A stretch of 22,042 bases of DNA from Solirubrobacteraceae bacterium (GTDB lineage Bacteria > Actinomycetota > Thermoleophilia > Solirubrobacterales > Solirubrobacteraceae), in the NCBI GenBank assembly GCA_016462625.1, contig JAEMSV010000066.1, forward strand, positions 1-22,042, given 5' to 3'. Position numbers and translations under genes: made by a program. The notes beneath the pieces are model-generated. The model saw nothing but the letters and a program-made list of their open reading frames with translations. It was not told the origin of the DNA and did no database searches. This document shows positions 13,781 through 21,590 of the stretch, piece after piece. Within the stretch, counting starts at the first letter, position 1, and the number at the start of each line of letters is the position of its first letter.

Positions 13781-15262
13781 GTGCCCGCGTCCCTCCGCCG
13801 TACCGCCTTCGCGCTGCTCGCTGTCGCGTTCGCGTTCGTCGCACTGCTCGCCGTCGCCTCACAGCTCAGCGACGACGAGCCGCCCAAGCTGACCCCCGGC
13901 AGCGGTGTTGCCACGGGCGAGAGCGACGACGAGGTCGACCCCCTCGCGTGGGACGCCGGCCGCGAGGGCGAGCTCGTCGCCGCGGCGCAGCGCGGGTTCG
14001 CGCACCCGCTCTACACGCTCGTCCCCGGCGGCGCGCTCGCGACCGCCGCGCGGGTGGCGCGGTATCGCCAGATGGTCGACGCGTTCGCGGACGAGGGCGG
14101 GATCGACGCCGATGACCTCGAGGCGCTCGTCTACGTCGAGAGCGCCGGCCGGCCCGCTGCTGCCGCCGACCCGCGGTACGTCGGCGCGACCGGCCTGACG
14201 CAGATCGTCGCGGAGACGGGCGAGAACCTGCTCGACATGCAGGTAGATCCCGCCGGCGCGCGCTCCCTCACCCGCCGGATCCGCCGGGCGGCCCGCCGGG
14301 GCGACGCCGAGGGCGTCCGCACCCTGGAGGCCCGCCGCCGCGTCGTCGACCAGCGCTTCGATCCGCCGCGGGCGCTGCAGGGCGCCGTGAAGTACCTCGA
14401 GTTCGCCCGCAAGGAGCTCGGCCGCGACGACCTCGCGATGGCCAGCTACCACGCGGGCGTCGGGAACATCCAGAACGTGCTGAAGGCCTACGACGGCGGG
14501 GACGACGTGTCGTACGCGCAGGTGTACTTCGACACGTCGCCGGTCCACAACGCCGAGGCCTACCGCAAGCTCGCCGCGCTCGGCGACGACTCCGCAACGT
14601 ACCTCTGGCGGATCGGCGCGGCCAAGAGGATCATGCGCCTCTACCGCCACGATCGGGCGGAGCTGCGCCGCCAAGCGCGCCTGCAGACGGCGAAGAACTC
14701 GGCCGAGGAGGTCCTCTGGCCGCAGGGCTCGACCCGGCAGTTCCGGTCGGCCCGGCAGCTGCGCGCCGCCTACGAGGACGACACGCTGCGGCGCCTCCCG
14801 TCCACGCTGCTGCTGGACGAGGGCGTCCGGATCGACCCGCAGATGGGCGAGCTCGCACCCCAGATGCACCTCTCGCGCCGGCTGTACCGGGGCCTGAAGC
14901 CGGAGGCGCTGGCCGTCCTGGTGACGCTCGGCGCCGGCGTGCAGGAGATCGGCAAGCGCGGGCCGATCCGGGTGACGAGCACGGTCCGCGACCTGCCCTA
15001 CCAGCAGATGCTCATCGGCGTGAACGGCCAGGCCACGCGCGAGTACAGCCTGCACACGACCGGCTACGCGTTCGACATCCTGCGCCGCTTCCGCAGCGAG
15101 AAGCAGGAGGCCGCGTTCTGGTTCATGCTCACGCGGCTGCAGGCGCTCGACATGATCGCCTGGCTGCCGGAGTTCGGTGCGATCCACGTCACCACCGGGA
15201 AGCGCGCGAAGGCCCTGATCCCGGTGCTCGACGCCGAGACCGAACGCGTCGCCGACGACTGA
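13781..15262 (+). CDS. Membrane-anchored lytic transglycosylase fused to an M15-like peptidase domain
   Basis: This is a predicted cell-wall hydrolase of 493 residues. An N-terminal anchor (about 8-28, with RR at 6-7) is followed by an acidic linker. The SLT transglycosylase domain (about 100-240) cleaves the glycan strands of peptidoglycan. It has catalytic E120 (VYVESAGRP), GATGLTQI (135-142) and YHAGVGN (223-229). The C-terminal domain (about 370-480) has the layout of M15/VanY zinc carboxypeptidases or DUF5715 proteins: an Arg in TSTVRDLPYQQ (R403), SLHTTGYAFDI giving H425 and D432, and a final His in AIHV (H469). Those three match the usual zinc-ligand set, so it may cut peptide stems too (inference). 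The GTG start is the only one that keeps the basic residues before the anchor. The gene belongs to a run of three exported products. Confidence 0.87.
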   Translation: MPASLRRTAFALLAVAFAFVALLAVASQLSDDEPPKLTPGSGVATGESDDEVDPLAWDAGREGELVAAAQRGFAHPLYTLVPGGALATAARVARYRQMVDAFADEGGIDADDLEALVYVESAGRPAAAADPRYVGATGLTQIVAETGENLLDMQVDPAGARSLTRRIRRAARRGDAEGVRTLEARRRVVDQRFDPPRALQGAVKYLEFARKELGRDDLAMASYHAGVGNIQNVLKAYDGGDDVSYAQVYFDTSPVHNAEAYRKLAALGDDSATYLWRIGAAKRIMRLYRHDRAELRRQARLQTAKNSAEEVLWPQGSTRQFRSARQLRAAYEDDTLRRLPSTLLLDEGVRIDPQMGELAPQMHLSRRLYRGLKPEALAVLVTLGAGVQEIGKRGPIRVTSTVRDLPYQQMLIGVNGQATREYSLHTTGYAFDILRRFRSEKQEAAFWFMLTRLQALDMIAWLPEFGAIHVTTGKRAKALIPVLDAETERVADD

Positions 15263-15299
15263 CCCGTAATGGCGGCGCGGACGGCGTGTTGGAACGCCC

Positions 15300-17165
15300 A
15301 TGCCCAACCGCTCGCTCATCGCCCTCACCGCGGCCGTCGGAGCCCTCGCCGCCGCGCCCGCCGCCTCCCACGCGGACATCTACTGCGTCAACACGACCGG
15401 CTGCCCGTTCGGCACGGTCCAACCCAGCGTCCAGGCCGCGCTCGACGCGTCGGAGGCGGACGGCAACAACGCCGACACGGTCTTCATCGGCGCGAAGGCC
15501 ACGCCCTACGTGGGTCCATTCGAGTACAACGAAGGCGGAGGAGGTGGGAGGTTGTCGCTGATAGGCAGTGGAATCGGACAGACCATCCTGTCTTCCAACG
15601 GTGCAGGCGGGCACACCCTCTCCCTCGACCACCCCGACTCCGAGGTCAGGGACCTCACCCTGCGCACGGCGACGACCGGCCCGTTCAGCGCGCTCTGGCT
15701 GAACGGCGGCCGGGCCGACGGCGTCCGCATCCAGCAGATCGGCAGCGAGTTCTCCACGTCGGGCGTGAAGTTCCACGGTGCCGGCTCCGAGTTCGTCGAC
15801 GGCGAGATCGACATGACCCAGGGGGTCGGCGTCGCGGCCGAGAACCCGAATCCCGTCAACGGCCTGCGGGTCGACCGCAGCGTCCTGACGGGCCGCAGCG
15901 GCGTCGACGTGAAGTCCGGGAACGCGCTGACGGTCGACCGCTCGGTGCTCGACACGACCCGGACCGTCGCGACATCCAGCGGCGCGTCGAGCGACCTGAC
16001 GATCACGAACTCCGTGCTCCGGATGACGCCCACCGCGAACGACAGCGCCCTGGTCGCGTTCGGCACCAGCACGCTGACGGCCGTCCACCTGACCCTCCTC
16101 GGCTCCGGGACGTCCTACGCGGTCACCGCGAACGGCTCGTCCGCTGCGGCGACGGCGACCGCCACCGTGCGCAACTCGATCATCTCCGGCTTCCAACACG
16201 TCGGGGGATGTTCGGCCACGGACGCGGCGTCCGACGTGAAGGTCGTGATCCAGTACTCGGCGATCAACGGCGCGCCGGGGGTCACGACGCCCGGCTGCAC
16301 CTACACCGCCGGCGCGGGCGTGCAGACGCTGACCCCGCAGTTCGCCGGCGGCGCGCCCGGCGCGGACCTCGCCGCGGCGGATCTCCGCCTGCGCGCGCCG
16401 TCGACGCTCATCGACGCCGGAGACGGCGGCGGGGTCCTCGCGACCGACTTCGCGGGGCTCTCCCGCCCTGTCGACGGTGACGGCGCGGGCGGCGCGAAGG
16501 TCGACCTCGGCGCGCTCGAGTACCGGCGGATCGCGCCGGTCCCCGCGCTCGCGGCCCCCGCGTCTGCGACCACCGGCGACCCGGTGGCCGTCAGCGCGGC
16601 CGGGACCACCGACGCCGACGGCGACACGCTCACCTACGCCTGGAGCTTTGGCGACGGCACCACCGCCACGGGCATAGACGCCACCCACGCCTACCCCGAC
16701 GCCGGGCCGAAGACGATCACGCTCACCGTCACCGACGCGGGCGGCCGCACGGCCACGAAGACCGCATCGGTGCAGGTCGCCGCGCCTCCGGCACCTGCGC
16801 CCCCGCCCGCCATGCCGCAGGACCAGCCGGTGGCGCAGCCGCCGGACGGCGGCACGACGCCCGTCCCGCCCGCGAACACCGACGATCCGACGGCCGGCGA
16901 CCGCGTCGCCCCGAAGCTCGGCGTGCTCCGCTTCGCCAAGGGGGCGAGGCTCCGGATCACCCTCAGCGAGCGCGCGAAGGTCACGGTCACCCTGCGCCGC
17001 GGGGGCAAGGGCAAGGCCGTGCGCATCACCCGGAAGCTGAAGGCCGGCACGACGAGGATCGCCCTCGGCAAGCGCCGGGCAGGGCGCTACACGGTGAAGG
17101 TCGTCGCCGTCGACACGGCGGGCAACCGCAGCGTCACGCGCTCGGGAAGGGTCCGGGTTCGCTGA
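15300..17165 (+). CDS. Secreted parallel beta-helix/PKD-domain surface protein
   Basis: This 621-residue exported protein has a signal peptide (likely cleavage after SHA, residue 25). Residues about 30-340 form a right-handed beta-helix repeat region of the pectate-lyase or choice-of-anchor type. It ends in VDLGALEY (about 400-408), the usual close of choice-of-anchor-Q domains. A PKD domain follows (about 411-495; SFGDGTTATG, HAYPDAG, ITLTVTDAGG). A Pro-rich linker (495-535) then leads to a basic beta-sandwich (536-621; RITLSERAKVTVTLRR, GRYTVKVVAVDTAGN). That final domain is common in Thermoleophilia. No polysaccharide-lyase active site could be identified, so binding or a structural role at the surface is as likely as catalysis. 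The ATG at 15300 lacks a Shine-Dalgarno and is preceded by a small hairpin (15283-15298). The 3' end overlaps the minus-strand transporter gene by 32 bases. Confidence 0.85.
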   Translation: MPNRSLIALTAAVGALAAAPAASHADIYCVNTTGCPFGTVQPSVQAALDASEADGNNADTVFIGAKATPYVGPFEYNEGGGGGRLSLIGSGIGQTILSSNGAGGHTLSLDHPDSEVRDLTLRTATTGPFSALWLNGGRADGVRIQQIGSEFSTSGVKFHGAGSEFVDGEIDMTQGVGVAAENPNPVNGLRVDRSVLTGRSGVDVKSGNALTVDRSVLDTTRTVATSSGASSDLTITNSVLRMTPTANDSALVAFGTSTLTAVHLTLLGSGTSYAVTANGSSAAATATATVRNSIISGFQHVGGCSATDAASDVKVVIQYSAINGAPGVTTPGCTYTAGAGVQTLTPQFAGGAPGADLAAADLRLRAPSTLIDAGDGGGVLATDFAGLSRPVDGDGAGGAKVDLGALEYRRIAPVPALAAPASATTGDPVAVSAAGTTDADGDTLTYAWSFGDGTTATGIDATHAYPDAGPKTITLTVTDAGGRTATKTASVQVAAPPAPAPPPAMPQDQPVAQPPDGGTTPVPPANTDDPTAGDRVAPKLGVLRFAKGARLRITLSERAKVTVTLRRGGKGKAVRITRKLKAGTTRIALGKRRAGRYTVKVVAVDTAGNRSVTRSGRVRVR

Positions 17166-18087
17166 GCTCACGGTCGAGGGCGGTGTCGGCGAACGACGCC
17201 GGGTCCTCGATCGGCTCGAGGTGGGTGAACACCACGGCCGGGTCGAATGCGGCGCGCAGCTGGCGCTCGAGCCGCTCGACCAGGTCGTGGCCCTCCTGCA
17301 CCGACCACCCGCCGGGGACGAGGACGTGCAGCGAGATGAACGCGCGACGTCCTGCGCGGCGGGTGCGCAGCGCATGGAACTGCACCTGCTCGCCGGCGAA
17401 GCTGTCGAGCACCCGCTGGATCTCCGCGAGCTCCGCGGGATCGAGCGCCCGGTCCATCAGCCCGTCCGTCGCGCGGCGCACGAGCGCCACGCCCACGCGG
17501 ATGATGTTCGCCGCCACGAACAGGGCGATGACCGGGTCGAGCCGCTCGATGCCGCTGACCGCCACCGCCGCGACGCCGATCACGACGCCGACGGACGTCC
17601 ACACGTCCGTCATCAGATGCCGGCCGTTGGACTCGACCGCGAGCGACTGCTCGTCGCGGCCGGCGCTCAGCAGGATCCGCGCGACCACGAGATTCACGAG
17701 CGTTGCGACGAGCGAGATGGCGAGACCCAGGCCGACCGCGTCGAGCTCCTCAGGATTGAGCAGGCGCCCGATCGCCGCGTAGCAGATGGTCGCGGCCGCG
17801 ATGAGGATCAGGGTCCCCTCGACACCCGCCGAGAGGTAGTCCGCCTTCTCGTGCCCGTAGGCGTGCTCCTCGTCCGGAGGACGGCCCGCCCAGTGGACGA
17901 CGGCCAGCGCGACCACGGCCGCCGCCACGTTCACGAGCGACTCGGCGGCATCGGACAGGAGGCCGACCGATCCGGTGACGGCCCACGCGCCCGTCTTCAG
18001 GGCGATCGTGACGATCGCCGCAGCGATCGACAGCCAGATCAGGCGGATGAGACGGCGCTGGCGCGCCGCTGGATCGGCCGTGGGCAT
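17134..18087 (-). CDS. Cation diffusion facilitator (CDF) family metal exporter
   Basis: This 317-residue inner-membrane antiporter is expected to export divalent metal (Zn, Fe, Mn, Co) in exchange for protons. It has six hydrophobic segments (about 15-215), the loop motif HAYGHEKADYLSAGVEG (75-91) and a C-terminal cytosolic ferredoxin-like domain (about 220-300). The TM5 half of the metal site is standard: H157 and D161 (GRHLMTDVW). The TM2 half reads E49-x3-N53 (DAAESLVN) where YiiP/FieF has D-x3-D, so metal preference may differ. The ATG at 18087 is chosen by family length; a TAGGCT box lies 10 bases upstream and no ribosome site is seen. The gene starts 22 bases after the secreted protein gene on the same strand. 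It ends inside the 3' end of the convergent beta-helix gene. Confidence 0.93.
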   Translation of the reverse strand: MPTADPAARQRRLIRLIWLSIAAAIVTIALKTGAWAVTGSVGLLSDAAESLVNVAAAVVALAVVHWAGRPPDEEHAYGHEKADYLSAGVEGTLILIAAATICYAAIGRLLNPEELDAVGLGLAISLVATLVNLVVARILLSAGRDEQSLAVESNGRHLMTDVWTSVGVVIGVAAVAVSGIERLDPVIALFVAANIIRVGVALVRRATDGLMDRALDPAELAEIQRVLDSFAGEQVQFHALRTRRAGRRAFISLHVLVPGGWSVQEGHDLVERLERQLRAAFDPAVVFTHLEPIEDPASFADTALDRELSEPGPFPSA

Positions 18088-18097
18088 GAGCCCCGCC

Positions 18098-18103
18098 AGC
18101 CTA
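18098..18103 (-). promoter_or_regulatory. Candidate -10 box for the CDF transporter
   Basis: On the minus strand TAGGCT sits 10 bases before the ATG at 18087, inside a short dyad CCGCC-TAGGCT-GGCGG (18093-18108). Either a leaderless promoter or a small hairpin between the two genes is possible. Confidence 0.3.
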
Positions 18104-18109
18104 GGCGGC

Positions 18110-19027
18110 TCACAGACCGAAGGCGGCCGGTCCCCCGTAGTACGACGCCGCAGTGACCCACCAGAACACCTCTGAGCCCAGTCGGCTGACCGGCATCGGA
18201 TTCTGGCCCGCGAGGCTCTGGTACACGGTCGCGAACGCGGTCCCGTCCGTCGTGCGCATCGCCAGGGTCTCGAGCTCCTGCGAGGCGAGGAAGGTGACGA
18301 TGACCGTCATGTTCGTGGAACCGGCGACGATGTCCGTGGGCGTGAAGGTCAGGCGGCTGGGCGTGACCTGCAGGTTCGCGACGTTCGCGTTGCCGCCCAG
18401 GTCGAAGACACCCGGCACCGCCTTCGTCCCCGCCGTGAAGACCGCCTGCTCCTGCGCGGGCGAGACCCCCGTGATCTCCAGGCCGAAGACGGTGCTCGCC
18501 TGCATGTCGCCGCTGAAGGTGACCATCATCTGCTGCGCCATGAGGTCCGAGGCGTCGTCGACGAACAGGCTGGCGGCGCCGAAGCGCAGCTCCCGGACCG
18601 GATCGCGCCGGGCGTGGAAGGCCTTCAGCGCGGCGCCGGACTTGCCCTTCAGCGCGCGGGCGACGTAGGTGAAGGTGCGGTTGCGCGGCCGGTACCGCGG
18701 CGCGCTGAGCGTGAGCATCGCGACGTCCCGGCCCCGCGGGGCGCCGTCGATCACCAGCGCCGCATTGGGAGGTTCGGTGCCGAACCGCCCGCGCCAGCGC
18801 GACACGAAGGTCGCGGCGCGCTCGCTTCCGGCGGTCCGTCCTGGCCGGTCGGCGAAGGTCGAGACGCTCGGCGCGACGCCGCGCAGGGTCAGCCGGTAGG
18901 TCGCGTCACCGGTCTTCTGAAGCGTCCCGCCGTCGGTCTGCTGCACGAACAGCAGCGGCGCCGCCCCGGCGGACGCCGGGACGAGCAGGGCGAGCACGAC
19001 ACCGATCAGGGGGCAAAGCCGAAGCAT
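18110..19027 (-). CDS. Secreted protein of unknown function
   Basis: I cannot name a family. The 305-residue product has a Sec signal peptide (hydrophobic stretch 6-18, likely cleavage after GAA near residue 23). The mature part seems to have two halves. The first (about 25-150) contains LTLRGVAPSVSTFADRPGRTAG and PPNAALVIDG and looks like a beta-rich domain. The second (about 155-305) includes VTFSGDMQASTVFGLEITG and SRLTFTPTDIVAGSTNMTV. It contains no cysteine after the signal and no evident catalytic motif, so a binding or structural role outside the cell is the simplest guess. It lies between transketolase and the metal exporter on the same strand, with gaps of 27 and 22 bases. Co-transcription is therefore possible, although no functional link is obvious. 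Confidence 0.75.
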   Translation of the reverse strand: MLRLCPLIGVVLALLVPASAGAAPLLFVQQTDGGTLQKTGDATYRLTLRGVAPSVSTFADRPGRTAGSERAATFVSRWRGRFGTEPPNAALVIDGAPRGRDVAMLTLSAPRYRPRNRTFTYVARALKGKSGAALKAFHARRDPVRELRFGAASLFVDDASDLMAQQMMVTFSGDMQASTVFGLEITGVSPAQEQAVFTAGTKAVPGVFDLGGNANVANLQVTPSRLTFTPTDIVAGSTNMTVIVTFLASQELETLAMRTTDGTAFATVYQSLAGQNPMPVSRLGSEVFWWVTAASYYGGPAAFGL

Positions 19028-19054
19028 CGCCCCGCTGATCGGAGAGGCGCGGCG

Positions 19055-21055
19055 TTACTTGAGCAGTTCGCGCACGGCCGCAGCCGTCGCGTCGGCGGTG
19101 ATGCCGTACTTCTCGAGCAGCACCTCAGCCGGTGCGGACGCGCCGAACTTGTCGACCGCGATCTGCGCGTCGGAGTAGCGGTCCCAGCCCATGCTGATGC
19201 CCGCCTCCACGCTCACGGTCGGCAGGTCCACCGGCAGGACCTTCTGCTGGTAGGCCTCGTCCTGCGCCTCGAAGAGCTCCCACGAGGGCATCGAGACGAC
19301 CTGCACCGGCACATCGAGCTTGGCCTGCGCCTCAAGGGCGGTGTGGACCTCGGCGCCGGTGCCGACGATCGTCGCGACCGGCCTCTTGCGCGGCTTCGAC
19401 AGCACGTACGCGCCGCGCGCGAGATCCGCCGCCGGGGCGAGCTTCTTGCGGTCCAGCACCGGCAGGTTCTGCCGCGAGAGGATCAGGCAGGCCGGGCCCG
19501 ACAGCTCCTCGAGGATCACGCGCCACGCCTCGGCGGTCTCGGTCGCGTCGGCGGGCCGCAGCACGGTGAGGTTCGGGATCGCCCTCAGCGCGGCGAGGTG
19601 CTCCACCGGCTGGTGGGTCGGGCCGTCCTCGCCGAGCGCGATCGAGTCGTGCGTCCACACCCAGGCGACCGGCAGGTCCTGCAGCGCGGAGAGGCGGACC
19701 GAGCCGCGCATGTAGTCGGCGAACTGCAGGAACGTCGAGCCGTACGGCCGCACGATCCCGCCGTGTGCCGCCAGGCCGTTGACCGCGCCCGCCATGCCGT
19801 GCTCGCGCACGCCCCAGAAGACGTTGCGGCCCGGCTTCTCCTTGGTGAAGCGCTCGGCGTTCGGGAACTCGGTCTTCGTCGACTCCGAGAGGTCCGCGGC
19901 GCCGCCGACCATCGTCGGGGTCAGCGACTCGAACGCGGCCATCGCCTTCTGGCCGGCCGAGCGGGTCGCGATCGCCTTGTCGCCCCAATCGATGTCGGCC
20001 AGCGCGGCGCCGACGCCCGGCAGCGGCTTGCCCGCCCACGCGGCGTCCCACTCCTTGGCGAGCTCCTCGTTGCCGTCGCGCCAAGCGCGGAAGCGCTCCT
20101 CCCAGGCCGTGCGCAGCTCGGTGCCCTTCTCCTGCGCGCTGAACGCCGCGTAGACCTCGTCCGGGACGTGGAACTTCTTCTCGGGGTCGAGCCCGAGCGC
20201 CTCCTTCGCGGCCTTGACCTCGTCGTCGCCGAGCGGCGCGCCGTGGGCCTTGCTCGTGCCCTGCTTGTTGGGGGCCGGGTAGCCGATGACCGTCTTGACC
20301 CGGATGAGCGACGGGCGCTCCTCGTCGTCGCGCGCCTTCTCGATGGCCGAGCGCAGCGCCGCGACGTCGTTGACATCCTCGACGATCGATACGTCCCAGC
20401 CGTACGCCTCGAAGCGCTTGCCGACGTCCTCGCTGGAGAAGGAGAGCTCCGTCGGGCCGTCGAGCGAGATGTCGTTGTCGTCGTAGAGGTAGACGAGCTT
20501 GCCGAGGCCCTTCTGCCCCGCGATCGACGCCGCCTCCGAGGCGATGCCCTCCATCAGGTCGCCGTCCGAGCAGATCGCGTAGGTGTGGTGGTTCTGCACC
20601 TCCGCGCCGAACTTGTCGCGCAGGTACGCCTCGGCCATGGCCATGCCGACGCCGTTGGCGAAGCCCTGACCGAGCGGGCCCGTGGTGACCTCGACGCCGG
20701 GCGTCACGTGCTGCGTGTCGCGCTCGGGGTGGCCCGGCGTGAGCGAGCCCCACTGCCGGAACTTCTTCAGCTGGTCGAGCGGCAGGTCATAGCCCGAAAG
20801 GTGGAGTGCCGCATAGATCCAGGCCGAGCCGTGGCCCGCCGACAGGACGAAGCGATCGCGGTCCGGCCACGCCGGATCACGCGGATCATGGTTGAGGATC
20901 TCGCGGTAGAGGACGTACGCCGCGGGAGCCATGGCCATGGGCATGCCCGGGTGTCCCGAGTTCGCCTGCTGCACGATGTCCATGGCCAGCGCACGGACGG
21001 TGTCGATGGACAGGCGCTCGATGTCGGAGGAGGAGGAGACGGCGGAAGGCGACAT
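19055..21055 (-). CDS. tkt: Transketolase
   Basis: This full-length transketolase of 666 residues is the TPP- and Mg-dependent enzyme of the pentose phosphate pathway. It moves two-carbon units between sugar phosphates in the cytosol. The N-terminal TPP-binding domain has [10 protein letters not shown] (31-40), [25 protein letters not shown] and the ligand-binding [10 protein letters not shown]. The Pyr domain holds the conserved Glu in [15 protein letters not shown], followed by [20 protein letters not shown]. The C-terminal domain ends in the standard [10 protein letters not shown] and [14 protein letters not shown] region. Every expected block is present. The ATG at 21055 has no Shine-Dalgarno sequence. 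A GATACT box lies 8 bases upstream on the minus strand and overlaps the promoter box of the divergent pyrophosphatase gene. No other pentose-phosphate gene is in the window. Confidence 0.97.
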   Translation of the reverse strand: MSPSAVSSSSDIERLSIDTVRALAMDIVQQANSGHPGMPMAMAPAAYVLYREILNHDPRDPAWPDRDRFVLSAGHGSAWIYAALHLSGYDLPLDQLKKFRQWGSLTPGHPERDTQHVTPGVEVTTGPLGQGFANGVGMAMAEAYLRDKFGAEVQNHHTYAICSDGDLMEGIASEAASIAGQKGLGKLVYLYDDNDISLDGPTELSFSSEDVGKRFEAYGWDVSIVEDVNDVAALRSAIEKARDDEERPSLIRVKTVIGYPAPNKQGTSKAHGAPLGDDEVKAAKEALGLDPEKKFHVPDEVYAAFSAQEKGTELRTAWEERFRAWRDGNEELAKEWDAAWAGKPLPGVGAALADIDWGDKAIATRSAGQKAMAAFESLTPTMVGGAADLSESTKTEFPNAERFTKEKPGRNVFWGVREHGMAGAVNGLAAHGGIVRPYGSTFLQFADYMRGSVRLSALQDLPVAWVWTHDSIALGEDGPTHQPVEHLAALRAIPNLTVLRPADATETAEAWRVILEELSGPACLILSRQNLPVLDRKKLAPAADLARGAYVLSKPRKRPVATIVGTGAEVHTALEAQAKLDVPVQVVSMPSWELFEAQDEAYQQKVLPVDLPTVSVEAGISMGWDRYSDAQIAVDKFGASAPAEVLLEKYGITADATAAAVRELLK

Positions 21056-21076
21056 AGGCCCGTAGTATCGCTGTCA
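21056..21076. promoter_or_regulatory. 21-bp divergent promoter region between transketolase and pyrophosphatase
   Basis: The two start codons lie back to back with only 21 bases between them and no ribosome site for either. TAGTAT (21063-21068, plus) is 8 bases before the pyrophosphatase ATG. GATACT (21069-21064, minus) is 8 bases before the transketolase ATG. The boxes share five base pairs. Any -35 elements must lie inside the opposite coding sequence, and none is convincing. Confidence 0.5.
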
Positions 21077-21583
21077 ATGCCCGACTACCTCACACACGCC
21101 TTCGTGGAGATCCCCAAGGGATCCCGCAACAAGTACGAGTGGGATGACGAGCTGCAGGCCATCAAGCTTGATCGGTTCCTCTTCTCCTCGGTCGTCTACC
21201 CAACGGACTACGGCTTCATCAAGGACACGCTGGGTGCAGACGGCGATCCGCTCGACGCGATGGTGTGCGTCAGCGAGCCGACGTTCCCCGGCTGCGTCAT
21301 CCCGGTCAAGGTCATCGGACTCTTCCGCATGACCGATGACGGCGAGCAGGACGACAAGGTCCTCTGCGTGCCCGTCAAGGACCCCAACTGGAACCACCTG
21401 GAGACCGTCGAGGACCTCCCCTCGCAGCTCCGGGAGGAGATCTCGCACTTCTTCGCGATCTACAAGGGTCCTGAGGGCAAGATCGTCGACGTCCACGGCT
21501 GGTCCTCGCGCGAGGACGCGTGGAAGGAGATCGAGATCTCGATCGAGCGCTTCCAGGCCGCACAGGACGCCGCCAAGGCGTAG
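21077..21583 (+). CDS. ppa: Inorganic pyrophosphatase (family I)
   Basis: This is a soluble family I pyrophosphatase of 168 residues, close to the normal bacterial length. It hydrolyses pyrophosphate to two phosphates and so pulls biosynthetic reactions forward. The family signature DGDPLDAMV (55-63) carries the metal-binding aspartates. EIPKGSRNKYEWD (11-23), VYPTDYGFI (40-48) and DDKVLCVPVKDPNW are the other conserved active-site blocks. The ATG at 21077 gives the standard PDYLTHAFVEIPKGS N-terminus. The same frame is open for a long way upstream, antisense to transketolase, which is not coding. No Shine-Dalgarno is present, and a TAGTAT box 8 bases upstream suggests a leaderless mRNA. The dehalogenase-like gene starts 7 bases after its stop. 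Confidence 0.97.
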   Translation: MPDYLTHAFVEIPKGSRNKYEWDDELQAIKLDRFLFSSVVYPTDYGFIKDTLGADGDPLDAMVCVSEPTFPGCVIPVKVIGLFRMTDDGEQDDKVLCVPVKDPNWNHLETVEDLPSQLREEISHFFAIYKGPEGKIVDVHGWSSREDAWKEIEISIERFQAAQDAAKA

Positions 21584-21590
21584 GGCCGCC

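Noticed and set aside
15283..15298. GGCGT/ACGCC hairpin before the beta-helix gene as a riboswitch or terminator
   Set aside because: The stem is only 5 bp with no T-run and no wider structure. It may slightly hinder ribosome access but supports no defined element.
18614..21076. Very long plus-strand open frame antisense to transketolase and running into pyrophosphatase
   Set aside because: Its translation is Arg/Asp/Val-rich without any family motif until the pyrophosphatase ATG. The minus strand encodes a complete transketolase, so this is a high-GC shadow frame.
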